Notes: generated by a model not told the origin, from the sequence alone. A DNA stretch of 64,000 nt from Chitinophagaceae bacterium (GCA_947379895.1 CANCPA010000003.1:1-64000), one strand, 5' to 3'. Positions 10,213 to 20,782 are shown, counted from the first letter of the stretch. A program made the numbers and translations.

Positions 10213-10938
10213 GTGCAAGCAATCAATAGTAAGAATTTAAGTATGCCTTTATACCGTTTTTTGATTTTAATTTTAGTCTTCTTAATGGTGGAAAATGGTA
10301 TGAACGCTCAGTCAGATACCTCTAAGCGAGTTAATAATACTGTTTTTACAGTAAAAGATTCTTTAAAAAATTTTTCATTATCTGAATCTTCAGCAAATAC
10401 TAAACCTCATATTCCAAGGATTGCTACACGTAGATCTTTAATGATTCCTGGTTGGGGGCAGGCTTATAATAAAGAATATTGGAAAATTCCCATTGTATAT
10501 GCTGCATTGGCTATTCCTGTTTACACCTACTTCTATAATACAAGTTATTACAAAAAGACAAGCTATGCTTATACCGCAAGGTATAATCAAATGTTTGGTG
10601 ATACAACAACAACAGTCGGAAAACTCGCAATAGCAAATGGGATAGCAGGTATTGACCCTCAGTTGGTAAACCTTGATATGTACTCTCTTGAATCCTATAG
10701 AAATCTGTTTAGAAAAGATCGTGACTACTCAATCTTGTGGTTTATAATACTTTGGGGAGTTAATGTGGCAGATGCAACTGTTTTTGCACATTTAAAAGAT
10801 TTCGACGTGAGTAATAACTTAACAATGCATGTTGAGCCAACATTTCATTCTTCAAATGGAACTTCGGGTATAACGCTTGCTTTTAATCTAAAACCTAAAA
10901 AACATACCCCTAGTTTTCTTACAAAAGAGGGTAATTAA
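10213..10938 (+). CDS. DUF5683-type membrane protein
   Basis: RRSLMIPGWGQAYNKEYWKIPIVYAAL; usual parAB-dapB neighbour in Bacteroidota. ORF track uses a GTG; ATG at 10243 is an alternative start. Confidence 0.75.
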   Translation: MQAINSKNLSMPLYRFLILILVFLMVENGMNAQSDTSKRVNNTVFTVKDSLKNFSLSESSANTKPHIPRIATRRSLMIPGWGQAYNKEYWKIPIVYAALAIPVYTYFYNTSYYKKTSYAYTARYNQMFGDTTTTVGKLAIANGIAGIDPQLVNLDMYSLESYRNLFRKDRDYSILWFIILWGVNVADATVFAHLKDFDVSNNLTMHVEPTFHSSNGTSGITLAFNLKPKKHTPSFLTKEGN

Positions 10939-10962
10939 TTGTAAATCATAAAAGTAATAATA

Positions 10963-11682
10963 ATGAAAATTGCATTGATTGGATATGGTAAAATGGGTAA
11001 GGCAATTGAAGAGATTGCCATCTCAAAAGGACATGAAGTTATCCTGAAACTCGATGTTACAAATCCTCAAGATTTTACAAAGCAAAATTTACAGGCATGC
11101 GATGTGGCAATCGAGTTTACAAGTCCTCATAGTGCTGTAGAGAACTTGAAAAAATGTTTTGATGCAGGTTTACCTGTTGTTTGTGGTAGTACGGGATGGC
11201 TTGCAGAATGGAATGATATACTTAAAGCATGTGAAGCGAATAATGGAGCATTAGTTTATGCGAGTAATTATAGTATTGGAGTTAACTTATTTTTTGAATT
11301 AAATACTTATTTAGCTAAATTAATGAGTAAACATCCCGATTATGAAGTTGCTCTTGAAGAAATTCATCATACCGAAAAAAAGGATTCTCCTAGTGGAACA
11401 GCAATAACATTGGCAGAGCAGGTACTTCGTTTTATTACAAATAAAAAGCAATGGGTTAACCATATTAGTGATAATCATGAAGAACTTGAAATCATTAGCG
11501 AAAGGATTGATCCGGCACCGGGGACTCATAAAATAAAATATACTTCGCCAATTGATGATATCGAAATTATACATACTGCACATAATAGAAAAGGGTTTGC
11601 AGGAGGGGCAGTTTTGGCGGCAGAGTTTCTTGTTGGTAAAAAAGGGATTTTTAATATGAAGCAAGTTCTTGGCTTTGATTAG
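10963..11682 (+). CDS. dapB: 4-hydroxy-tetrahydrodipicolinate reductase
   Basis: IGYGKMGKAIE; EIHHTEKKDSPSGTA. Confidence 0.96.
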   Translation: MKIALIGYGKMGKAIEEIAISKGHEVILKLDVTNPQDFTKQNLQACDVAIEFTSPHSAVENLKKCFDAGLPVVCGSTGWLAEWNDILKACEANNGALVYASNYSIGVNLFFELNTYLAKLMSKHPDYEVALEEIHHTEKKDSPSGTAITLAEQVLRFITNKKQWVNHISDNHEELEIISERIDPAPGTHKIKYTSPIDDIEIIHTAHNRKGFAGGAVLAAEFLVGKKGIFNMKQVLGFD

Positions 11683-11903
11683 TAAATTCTGAGCTAGAGT
11701 CACAGAAGAAAAGCATACTTAATTTATAATTCAATAGGCATTAGAGGAACTTAATTCCTTTAATGCTTAGTAGAAATTACAAAAAGGGAATTAGGGAAGT
11801 CTATAATTCTAGTATAATTCTCAGTGACTTTAATTAATTTTTTTTCACTTTAATTTGATACTACTATCTTAGCAATCTAAAACAACAAGTTAAGTAACGT
11901 TTC

Positions 11904-12536
11904 ATGAAATTAATTTACACAATAGCCACTCTGATATTCCTAAATTCGTGCGGTTACTTTACAGAAACTAATAAGCCGTCAGGAGAGGATTCTTTACCAG
12001 TTCCTAAATCAATGCAATATCAAAAGCCTGGTTCGGTAGAACCAGAGAAAAAGGGAGCAAGTGAAGATCAGGTTACCATTAATGTTGAACCAACTTTAAC
12101 AAGACCTCAGCTTTTTTTAGTGATAAAAGATCAGGCTACTAATGAAAAGGATGCTCGTGAAAAGCTAAAAATCATTTTAAATAATCTTAGTTATATACAA
12201 AAGAAGAATAATCTTGCTTCTGTCGCTCCGATGGTAGCTTGGCATTCACAAAAACCATTTGCTTATATTGAAGAAGGAGGACTTCCACTTGCTACTCCAC
12301 TTAAGTATAATGAACCTGGAACTTATTATCGAAGAATTAAAAGAGAGAAGGCGGCAGTCGCTCATTTCTTTGGAAAACGATCATTAATTAATCGAGCTTA
12401 TGATTCGCTTTATGCTTGGTTAAAAGAAAATAATCAAGAACCAAAAGGATTTCCATGGGAAGAATATACTTCTGATCGTAAGACAATGAAAGACAATGCT
12501 TTTTTAGAAACTGATGTCTATATTTTGGTGAAGTAA
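11904..12536 (+). CDS. Hypothetical lipoprotein
   Basis: Lipobox-like LIFLNSC; no family recognised. Confidence 0.6.
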   Translation: MKLIYTIATLIFLNSCGYFTETNKPSGEDSLPVPKSMQYQKPGSVEPEKKGASEDQVTINVEPTLTRPQLFLVIKDQATNEKDAREKLKIILNNLSYIQKKNNLASVAPMVAWHSQKPFAYIEEGGLPLATPLKYNEPGTYYRRIKREKAAVAHFFGKRSLINRAYDSLYAWLKENNQEPKGFPWEEYTSDRKTMKDNAFLETDVYILVK

Positions 12537-12582
12537 ATGGGGATTACCCATAATTTAATGTGCATCTGAAAATATGATTTGA

Positions 12583-13596
12583 TTATAATACCATTAGGCT
12601 ACATCCTCTTATATCACTGTTATCTAACCTGCCAATTACTTCAAAGCTTCCATCTTCAAACACTATTCCCATGTCATCTGTCGCAATAAACGAACAGCTA
12701 TAAATATTTGCTAAGTCAATAATGTTTAAAATTCCCTTGCCATGAGTGCGTATAGTTAAAGGATCGTCCTCATCTCTAACTAATACTTTCATCCAAGGTG
12801 GACAAATAAATCGACCATCTCCAAGTGAGTAAGCCTGACTTAATAACTCTGTCATGCCATATTCTGAGTGTACTTTCTTTACTCCTAATCCATTTGTGAT
12901 TATATGATGAACTTCTTCTCGTGTTAATTCTTTACGCCTGCCTTTCATACCACCTGTTTCCATAATGGTAGTATGAGTAAGTTGCAATGGAAATTGTTCG
13001 ACAAAGTCTAATAAAGCAAAGGTGACTCCAATCAAGAGTGTTTTCTGCCCCTTTTCTTCTAGTTTTAAGAGAACATCTTTTAAAGCAGAATAATTATTTA
13101 AGTAAAAACCGCTTTCTGGATGACCTGAACCTCTAATAAGTTCATCGACCATAACTATCAAGGATGAATTATTCCTTTCAAGATAGGAGGGAAGTAACCC
13201 AATAATACACCAATCTTTCAGTTCTCCATAAAAAAGATCAAACGCATTTAAAAAACTCGACTTATAAATATCTAAATCCTTTACTAAATGTTTACTATTA
13301 ATTGTTTGTGTTGTTCCACTGCTTTCAAATACTGCTTGTGGTTCATAGGTTGTTGAAACCACTGTTTCACTTTTAAAAAAAGAAATTGGAATAAAGTAAG
13401 GAAGAAAACCTAAGTCTTGTTTTGCTATCAATCCTTTTTGATTATTAACCTTTAAATGTTGATTTTTTCTGATTAGGTCACACCAATTTCGAAAAACCTT
13501 GTTATTATTGTATTGAAATTGAAAGATATCATCTGCAATATCAGAGAAGGTTTCGGTTGTAACTGAAAAAATATTGTTAATGATAGTATGCAACAC
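12583..13596 (-). CDS. LuxE-like acyl-protein synthetase / AMP-ligase-related protein
   Basis: AVFESSGTTQTINSKH; HSEYGMTELLSQAYS; GRLDNSDIRGCSLMV. Confidence 0.75.
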   Translation of the reverse strand: MLHTIINNIFSVTTETFSDIADDIFQFQYNNNKVFRNWCDLIRKNQHLKVNNQKGLIAKQDLGFLPYFIPISFFKSETVVSTTYEPQAVFESSGTTQTINSKHLVKDLDIYKSSFLNAFDLFYGELKDWCIIGLLPSYLERNNSSLIVMVDELIRGSGHPESGFYLNNYSALKDVLLKLEEKGQKTLLIGVTFALLDFVEQFPLQLTHTTIMETGGMKGRRKELTREEVHHIITNGLGVKKVHSEYGMTELLSQAYSLGDGRFICPPWMKVLVRDEDDPLTIRTHGKGILNIIDLANIYSCSFIATDDMGIVFEDGSFEVIGRLDNSDIRGCSLMVL

Positions 13597-13644
13597 AGAA
13601 ATTTGTTAGAATAGATTAAGTAAGTTTGACGCAATTATAAATAT

Positions 13645-14127
13645 ATGAATACAAAAATACTGTTACTAGTTCTAATTACCATTATTCTTTTCGCTTGTAA
13701 TAAAACTAATTCCTCTAATCCTCAACTTACTTTTGTTAGTGTTAATAGTACTTCCTTACATACAGGCGATCAATTAATATTCAACTTAAGCTTTACTGAT
13801 GAACAAGGTGAGGTAGATACTTTGTTTATTAAACGAGTTTCAAAGGTTTGTTCGGATACAGCAAATACAGGTTGGGGATTAGATAGCACGGAATATCCTA
13901 CTCCTATTCCTTCTTATCCCTCAACAAAGCGTCAAAAGGGCACATTATCTATCAATTTTGGATACAGTAAAGACCCAAACAAGATTAATACATGTTATCT
14001 TCTTTCTGATGAAACAAGAGGGACTTCAAAAACAGATACTTCATATTTTAAGTTTTGTCTCAAAGATGCAGCAGGACATTTGAGCGATACGGTAAGTTCT
14101 CCCGCAATAACATTCTTACTTAATTAG
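13645..14127 (+). CDS. Hypothetical lipoprotein
   Basis: LVLITIILFAC lipobox. Confidence 0.6.
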   Translation: MNTKILLLVLITIILFACNKTNSSNPQLTFVSVNSTSLHTGDQLIFNLSFTDEQGEVDTLFIKRVSKVCSDTANTGWGLDSTEYPTPIPSYPSTKRQKGTLSINFGYSKDPNKINTCYLLSDETRGTSKTDTSYFKFCLKDAAGHLSDTVSSPAITFLLN

Positions 14128-14133
14128 TTTTAT

Positions 14134-15039
14134 TTGTACTTACGAATCTTTCGCTCATTCTTTTTTGGTAACTATTTTTATGGTTGTTGTGTATTGTCGC
14201 TTTCATTAGAATCTTCATATCAACAAGTAATTCCACTCAATTCAATTTTGTATTATTTGTCTTTATTTTGTGGTACTGTTATCTATTATACCTATGCCTA
14301 TCAAGGTCAAGCTGCTCCTAATATAATTAACGAAAGGATTTTATGGTATAAAAAGCATAATAGACTAATATCTATTTCTCAATTGTTGTTACTCTTCGGT
14401 TTTATTATATCATTTCTTCTATTTATTAAAAAGCACATTAATAATTTCCAAAGTTTATCTATTTACACATTAGTTTTATTGCTTTTGTTTCCACTAGTAG
14501 CAGTACTATATTACGGAGGCATGTCAACTTCCGGAAAGCATTATAATTTAAGGAGGCAAGGATGGCTCAAACCATTTGTGATTGGTTTTGTTTGGTCTGG
14601 AATTGTAACAGTATATCCTTGTATCGTTTCATCTTTTGAACACAACTTAAATTATTATCTTACTATTTTAAATGGTTTACTCTTTATTAAAAACTTTCTT
14701 TTCATCTCCGTTTTGTGTATAATGTTTGATATTAAAGATTATGCGGATGATTCTAACAAGCAATTAAAAACATTTGTTGTGCGTGTAGGATTGAGAAAAA
14801 CGATATTCTTTATTTTGCTACCACTAAGTATAATCGGTTTTGGTTTGTTTTTATCTTATGCGATGTTGCTAAATTTTTGTACTACTCGGATATTGTTTAA
14901 TACAGTTCCCTTTGTTTTATTAATTTCTGTTGCTTATTCAATGTATAAACGAAAAAGTATTTTCTATTATCTATCTGTTATTGATGGCCTTATGATAATA
15001 AAGGCAGTATGTGGTATTTTGGGTATGATGATCATTTAA
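14134..15039 (+). CDS. UbiA-like polytopic membrane protein (divergent)
   Basis: Multiple TM segments; FDIKDYADDSNKQLKTFVVRVG resembles the second Asp-rich UbiA motif; start codon uncertain (TTG in track). Confidence 0.55.
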   Translation: MYLRIFRSFFFGNYFYGCCVLSLSLESSYQQVIPLNSILYYLSLFCGTVIYYTYAYQGQAAPNIINERILWYKKHNRLISISQLLLLFGFIISFLLFIKKHINNFQSLSIYTLVLLLLFPLVAVLYYGGMSTSGKHYNLRRQGWLKPFVIGFVWSGIVTVYPCIVSSFEHNLNYYLTILNGLLFIKNFLFISVLCIMFDIKDYADDSNKQLKTFVVRVGLRKTIFFILLPLSIIGFGLFLSYAMLLNFCTTRILFNTVPFVLLISVAYSMYKRKSIFYYLSVIDGLMIIKAVCGILGMMII

Positions 15040-15092
15040 CTCTTAATTTATGTCAACAATTCAATTAAAACATTTTTCAAATTGATTCTTTT

Positions 15093-16286
15093 ATGAGCAG
15101 ATATTTTTCCTACTTAAATACAGCAAAGCAAATCGTAAGTGATTATAATGGAACAATTCCACTTGCAGCCTGGTTAAAGAATTTTTTTTCTAATAGGAAA
15201 CAAATGGGTAGCCGGGATAGGAGAGAGGTGGCGCAATTGGTATATCAATATTATCGTTTGGGTAATGCTTGTAAAAACGAAAATATTGATGAGCGATTTG
15301 CCATTTCAATTTTTTTATGTAATGGTAAATCCAATGAATTATTAAATCTTTTAAAACCTGAATGGAACCTGTCTATTGAATTACCTCTTAACGATAAAAT
15401 GTCAATGGTTAAGGGCTTTGATTCTTTAAATATCTTTCCCCTCATAGAAGCTGTTGCGATTGAAAATGAATACAAAAACTCGTTTTGTAAAGCTCATTTA
15501 TTTCAGCCTGATTTATATCTTCGTGTCAGACCCAATAAACTTGAAATAGTTATCAATAAACTTGAATTAAACAATATTAATTTTAGTCAGATTACTGCAA
15601 CCTGTTTGGCATTGAATAATGCTACTAAAATAGACCAAATTCTTTTGTTAGATAAAGAAGTCGTAATTCAGGATTATACATCTCAAAAAGTTGCTGCTTT
15701 CATCCAAATAGTTAAAGAACAATTTAATGGTATAAATCAAACTTTAAAAGTATGGGATTGCTGTGCAGCAAGTGGTGGTAAGTCAATTCTTGCAACAGAT
15801 GTTTTGGGTAAAATAGAGTTAACTGTTAGTGATATTCGTGATTCTATTATAAATAACTTAAGAAAACGTTTCGAGCGGGCAGGAATAGTCAAGTATCGAT
15901 CAATTATTATTGATGCTTCTAAGGAGTTAAATTACTTCAAAAACCAAAAATTTGATTTAATTATCTGTGATGCACCCTGTAGTGGTAGTGGTACTTGGGG
16001 AAGGACACCCGAAAACTTAGTCTTCTTTAAAGAAGAACAAATTCTATTTTACTCAAACCTTCAAAAGTCGATTGCATCAAATGTTATTCCTTATTTAAGC
16101 AAGGGTGGTTGTTTCTTATATATTACTTGTTCAGTTTATCAAGTTGAAAATGAAGGGACTGTTAACTTTCTGTTGAAAGAGTTCCCACACTTATTATTAC
16201 TAAAGCAAGAACTAATTGAAGGGTACACATTGGAAAAAGAAAAAAGGGCCGACAGTATGTTTGCAGCCCTTTTTAAAAATAGTTAA
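15093..16286 (+). CDS. RsmB/NOP-family 16S rRNA (cytosine-C5) methyltransferase
   Basis: WDCCAASGGKS SAM motif; CDAPCSGSGTWGRTPE catalytic motif; ITCSVYQVENEG. Confidence 0.9.
   Translation: MSRYFSYLNTAKQIVSDYNGTIPLAAWLKNFFSNRKQMGSRDRREVAQLVYQYYRLGNACKNENIDERFAISIFLCNGKSNELLNLLKPEWNLSIELPLNDKMSMVKGFDSLNIFPLIEAVAIENEYKNSFCKAHLFQPDLYLRVRPNKLEIVINKLELNNINFSQITATCLALNNATKIDQILLLDKEVVIQDYTSQKVAAFIQIVKEQFNGINQTLKVWDCCAASGGKSILATDVLGKIELTVSDIRDSIINNLRKRFERAGIVKYRSIIIDASKELNYFKNQKFDLIICDAPCSGSGTWGRTPENLVFFKEEQILFYSNLQKSIASNVIPYLSKGGCFLYITCSVYQVENEGTVNFLLKEFPHLLLLKQELIEGYTLEKEKRADSMFAALFKNS
16241..16274. terminator. Bidirectional terminator-like hairpin inside the 3' end of the methyltransferase ORF
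   Basis: aaaaagggc ... gcccttttt, between convergent genes. Confidence 0.6.
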
Positions 16287-16291
16287 TGGTA

Positions 16292-17305
16292 TTAATTTAA
16301 AAAGTTGAATTCTTTAGGAGCAAGCCACGATAAATTAATCTCATCAGGAACCTTCATTCTTTCTGCTATCTTCTTATACCTGCTTGCAAGAGTACATAAA
16401 TAATCCTGTGCCTTGTTTGCTCCATCCTTTAACCCAGTAAGAGAATCTATATTCCAAAGCGAAACTAAGTGTTCAATAATACTAGCATAATCCCAAGTTG
16501 TGTAAACTCCAATTTTTTGAGTGATTGCTGAGAAATCTAAAAATATGTTTGGATCTTTTCCTCCCTTTTCCATTAAAACTGCAGGCATAGTAATTTGCTT
16601 ACGCATCATTTGTTCAAAAGCATGAATTGCTCCGTTTGGATCAATCTCAAATATTTGTGACATAAATGATTTGTATGCTTTTTCATGCCTAGCTTCATCT
16701 CCTGCGATAGTCTTACATATTCTTGAAAGGGTAGTGTCGCCTGCTTTATCTGCTAGTTTTCCTGTATTTACATGAGAAATTTTTGTGGCTCTCTCTTGAA
16801 ACGATGTGTAAACCATTGCCTGATAAGGATCATGGTTTGTATTTGGATTAAACCCATTATAGATAAGTCTGTGAATGGTTTGTTCAACTGCCTTCATATC
16901 ACATCTTCCAGACAAATAAAGGTATTTGTTTAATAAATCTCCATGACGATTTTCTTCGGCTGTCCATGCTCTCGACCATCTTACCCAAGCATTTGGGCTT
17001 GTCAAATCTCTTTCAGTATTCACCATTAAATTGAAATAGGTTTGATAGCTAGGAAGCGCTTCCTCTGTAATCATATTACCGACTAAAGAAGTAATAATTG
17101 TATCAGGGATGTTTGCTGCTCTTTCTCTTAGGGTCTTTATTTGATCAAAAGAATCATTTTTTGTAAGGTCAGGAAGAAAATCTGTTGGCTGCCAACAATC
17201 ATCAGGATCCACAAGTGTAGAATCTATTGTTTCCGAAACAAATCCCTCAAGCATTCCAATCACTTCCATGTTTTTGGCAATCTCATTGCTTTCTTTATTT
17301 TGCAT
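16292..17305 (-). CDS. Soluble acyl-ACP desaturase (fatty acid desaturase type 2)
   Basis: Di-iron motifs EENRHG and DEARHE. Confidence 0.9.
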   Translation of the reverse strand: MQNKESNEIAKNMEVIGMLEGFVSETIDSTLVDPDDCWQPTDFLPDLTKNDSFDQIKTLRERAANIPDTIITSLVGNMITEEALPSYQTYFNLMVNTERDLTSPNAWVRWSRAWTAEENRHGDLLNKYLYLSGRCDMKAVEQTIHRLIYNGFNPNTNHDPYQAMVYTSFQERATKISHVNTGKLADKAGDTTLSRICKTIAGDEARHEKAYKSFMSQIFEIDPNGAIHAFEQMMRKQITMPAVLMEKGGKDPNIFLDFSAITQKIGVYTTWDYASIIEHLVSLWNIDSLTGLKDGANKAQDYLCTLASRYKKIAERMKVPDEINLSWLAPKEFNFLN

Positions 17306-17393
17306 GTTATATTTTGTAAATAATTATAAAAAAGTAAATATAACCGCAGGAAGGTAGTTTAGTTCAAAATCTGTTTTCGATAATGGATTATAT

Positions 17394-18950
17394 TTAATAG
17401 TTACGCTTCTTCCTATTTAAATATTTTTCGTTTATAATAAAACCCATCGATTTATTGTAAACCTTGCTTTCAACCCATGAAATAATATCTAGATAGGCAA
17501 AAGCTCTTGTTTCGAATCTACTTTTCTCATATTTTTTAATAGTCACAAGAAAATTCTCAAATTCTACTTTCATTTTCTTGGGTGATATATGAAATGAGCG
17601 TCTTAAAAATTTAAACATTTCTTCTTCAATGACAGTCAAATTTTGCATTTTTGCCATGAAACGGTAGACCGATTTAATAAGATATTCCATGATCTCGGTA
17701 TTGCCTAATTCATAATGCGCCATCAAGTGCATTAGACGTGCGTAGCATTGTAAATCGTTCCTTAAGCCAACTTGGTCATTTATTATTTTTTGAAGATAGT
17801 CGATGCAGGTAGCATAGTCTCCATTTCCAAAATAAAGAGTAGCAAATTTGTAGTTGAATACCAGGATTCGGTGTCTATCCACAAAAACGGCATCTTCTTC
17901 AAGTGTTTCTTCTATTTTTTTAATTAATGAAAGACCTTCGCTGAAGGTGCCTAACATAAGATGTTGGTTAATTTTTGCACTATTTATATAAATAAAAGTA
18001 TGTATTCTGAAATTATCATGCTGATTAGCCAATGGAGTAATGGCAAAATCTTCAAATTCTTTTAGTGTAATTTCAAACTGATGATAGTTTCTTAAATCAA
18101 AATGTGCATTTAATAAATTGTGCAATCCTTTAATATAGTGACCAATCTCTACTGTCTTCATGATGGTTTCTGACGAAAATAAATCCGCCCATTTTTGACT
18201 ATAGCGGTAATACATCAAAAAGTCCTGCCTAATAAAAGCATACCAAACATAACATTGATAAGAATATAACTTTTCATAGAATCCTGCTTCTACTAAATGT
18301 GTCTCAGGAAAGTTTTCTTTGAAGAACAATTTTATATCTTTCTCATCTTCAACATTTCTTGCATGTCCATTTTTTACATACCATCCATATAATAGTAATG
18401 CGAGATTTGATAGCTTAGTTACTCTGCTGATGTGTTCACTCACAATCCATGCTTCTTCAGCTAGCTTAGTCGTTTTTTCTAAAGTACTACGAGTAATATG
18501 TAATGTTTCAATTTTTTTCTCTAAAGAAATAATCTGATTTAAAAAGCCAATCTTATAGTTTGCCCTAGCTATTTCTTTTGCACGTTCTAGTATCTTCAGG
18601 CTTTGAAGTTTTAAGCCCTTATCATATAAGATTCTAGCATAATCTAAAAACTCATTTAGTTGTAAATCTACGTTTTCTGCACTCTTCAAAAGCCTAAGGC
18701 TTGCTAGTATTTGTTTATATAAATGTGTTTTTAAGTTAGCAAGTTGAGGTTTTTCAATGTTTGGTAGTCGCCTTAGTAATATTTTTTCGTCATAATCATT
18801 CAATTTGTCAAGTGCATCAAAAAGTTGAATAACTTTTAAGTCTTCCTTACCTGAACTTCTTTTTATATATAGCTTAAAATGTCTCTTTTCAGACTTCTCA
18901 AGTGAGTGTATAAGTTGAAATAATATATCTGTTGATCGGTTGGGCATCAT
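17394..18950 (-). CDS. Conserved hypothetical protein, helical/TPR-like
   Basis: Long helical ORF; no catalytic motif recognised. Confidence 0.6.
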   Translation of the reverse strand: MMPNRSTDILFQLIHSLEKSEKRHFKLYIKRSSGKEDLKVIQLFDALDKLNDYDEKILLRRLPNIEKPQLANLKTHLYKQILASLRLLKSAENVDLQLNEFLDYARILYDKGLKLQSLKILERAKEIARANYKIGFLNQIISLEKKIETLHITRSTLEKTTKLAEEAWIVSEHISRVTKLSNLALLLYGWYVKNGHARNVEDEKDIKLFFKENFPETHLVEAGFYEKLYSYQCYVWYAFIRQDFLMYYRYSQKWADLFSSETIMKTVEIGHYIKGLHNLLNAHFDLRNYHQFEITLKEFEDFAITPLANQHDNFRIHTFIYINSAKINQHLMLGTFSEGLSLIKKIEETLEEDAVFVDRHRILVFNYKFATLYFGNGDYATCIDYLQKIINDQVGLRNDLQCYARLMHLMAHYELGNTEIMEYLIKSVYRFMAKMQNLTVIEEEMFKFLRRSFHISPKKMKVEFENFLVTIKKYEKSRFETRAFAYLDIISWVESKVYNKSMGFIINEKYLNRKKRNY

Positions 18951-19037
18951 AATTAAATTTTTTAAAAAGTCAATGCCAAAATGGGTTTCAACTAAAACAT
19001 CCTATTTTTGAAATCAACAAAATCAATAAAAGTTCTC

Positions 19038-19068
19038 TTGAAATACTTCTCTGTTGTTTCTACATTTG
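19038..19068 (+). promoter_or_regulatory. Bacteroidota-type housekeeping promoter (TTG-N20-TAnnTTTG)
   Basis: ttg at 19038, 20-nt spacer, tacatttg at 19061-19068; no ORF directly downstream. Confidence 0.55.
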
Positions 19069-19074
19069 TGTAAC

Positions 19075-19244
19075 AAAACAAAAAAAAGTTCTAATAACAA
19101 GCAATCGTTAGAATAGCAAGTATCGGGAGAGGTCAATTATCAAAGAAACTAAACTACTTGTAGTTTTAAAAATATTTTAAGAATTTTCATATGGCAAGCA
19201 ATCGTTAGAGGTCGTCCTGTTTCTACAGGAGGACCCTTTTTTTG
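19075..19244 (+). ncRNA. Candidate small RNA (about 170 nt) ending at a strong terminator
   Basis: Promoter match upstream, internal hairpin aaactacttgtagttt, duplicated 15-mer caagcaatcgttaga, terminator at the 3' end; no ORF of 60 aa or more. Confidence 0.5.
19209..19244 (+). terminator. Rho-independent terminator
   Basis: ggtcgtcctgtttctacaggaggaccctttttttg. Confidence 0.85.
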
Positions 19245-19525
19245 TTGTGCAAATATAGCCTATGTCTCAATTTTAAACAACATTCAATTCTTAAATTTTC
19301 AAGAAAATTTTAATTTAGGGAACTTCAATTTATAATTTTATTTTTTGATTTTAACGTATCCTATATATTATGTATTATTTTTCATTCTTTTCTGATTGGT
19401 GATTTTATTTTTTTAAACATTTTGTGGTACTATACTCAATTTATAGGTTAATAATTTGAAAAAAAAAGTTGTGTTTTTCACATTGTATAAATCAATTATT
19501 CTCATGTAATTAATTTCTTTTACAT

Positions 19526-20782
19526 TTGTCTAATTTGAAATTGAGATTTTATAGAATGGAGATGCTGTCAGACAATCAAACTAATACTGTTTTGAATTTG
19601 AATTTATTAAATGAGAGAGTTAACAAGTTTACAAGAGCGGAGGAATTAAAGTCCGTTGGGATGTATCCTTATTTTAGGGTTATTGAATCAGATCAGGATA
19701 CGGTTGTAGTCATTAATGGTAAAAAAGTATTAATGTTTGGGTCAAACAGTTATTTGGGTTTGACCAATCATCCTGAAATAAAAAAAGCTACGATTGATGC
19801 TGTAAATAAGTATGGTTCAGGTTGTGCTGGTTCTAGGTTTTTAAACGGGACACTTGATATACATATTCAACTTGAGGAAGAATTAGCCGAATTTGTTGGA
19901 AAAGAAGCTGCCCTCGTATTCAGTACTGGTTTCCAGGTGAATATTGGAGTTATTCCTGCATTGCTTTCACGTAATGATTATTTAATTCTTGATGAACTTG
20001 ATCATGCCTGTATTCTTGAGGCTAGCAGATTGACTTTTGCTAAAACAATGAAATATAAGCACAATGACATGGCTTCGCTTGAAAAGGTTTTGCAAAATTG
20101 TGAGCCTGATAGAATAAAACTTATTGCTTCGGATGGGATTTTTAGTATGGATGGCGATATCGCAAATCTTCCAGGAATTGTTGCTCTTGCAAAAAAATAT
20201 AATGCGAGTATCATGATGGATGATGCCCATTCATTAGGTGTAATTGGTCAAAATGGAAGAGGTACTGCCGATCATTTTGGTTTAACGGATGATGTTGATT
20301 TAATTATGGGTACGTTTAGTAAGTCATTAGCTTCTATAGGTGGGTTTATTGCTGCAAACAATTCTGTTATTGAATATCTTAAACATCATGCTCGTTCGCT
20401 TATTTTTAGTGCAAGTATCTCTCCTGCTTCTACTGCTAGCGTTTTAGCTGCTCTGAAAATTATTAAAAAAGAGCCTGAAAGAATTGATAAACTTTGGGAT
20501 TTAACTAATTATACAATAAAAAGTTTAAAGGAACTTGGTTTTGATACAGGTGTTTCTTGTACCCCGATTGTCCCTATTTATATTCGGGATGATTTGAAGA
20601 CTTTCCAACTCTCTAAAATGCTTCTTGATGAAGGCGTTTTTGTAAATCCTGTAACATCTCCTGCTGTTGCTAAAGATGATACTTTAATTAGATTTAGTTT
20701 AATGGCTACGCATACTAAAGAGCAAATTGATGAGGCTTTAGGAAAGATTTATTCATTGTCAAAAAAGTTGGATATTTTATAG
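19526..20782 (+). CDS. Alpha-oxoamine synthase, likely serine palmitoyltransferase
   Basis: GYGSGCAGSRFLNGTLDIHIQLE; DDAHSLGVIGQNGRG; TFSKSLASIGGF PLP motif; followed by GNAT and epimerase genes. Start probably ATG 19556 or later. Confidence 0.8.
   Translation: MSNLKLRFYRMEMLSDNQTNTVLNLNLLNERVNKFTRAEELKSVGMYPYFRVIESDQDTVVVINGKKVLMFGSNSYLGLTNHPEIKKATIDAVNKYGSGCAGSRFLNGTLDIHIQLEEELAEFVGKEAALVFSTGFQVNIGVIPALLSRNDYLILDELDHACILEASRLTFAKTMKYKHNDMASLEKVLQNCEPDRIKLIASDGIFSMDGDIANLPGIVALAKKYNASIMMDDAHSLGVIGQNGRGTADHFGLTDDVDLIMGTFSKSLASIGGFIAANNSVIEYLKHHARSLIFSASISPASTASVLAALKIIKKEPERIDKLWDLTNYTIKSLKELGFDTGVSCTPIVPIYIRDDLKTFQLSKMLLDEGVFVNPVTSPAVAKDDTLIRFSLMATHTKEQIDEALGKIYSLSKKLDIL

Noticed and set aside
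8366-11682. parA-parB-DUF5683-dapB as an unusual cluster
   Set aside because: A common conserved arrangement in Bacteroidota; ordinary.
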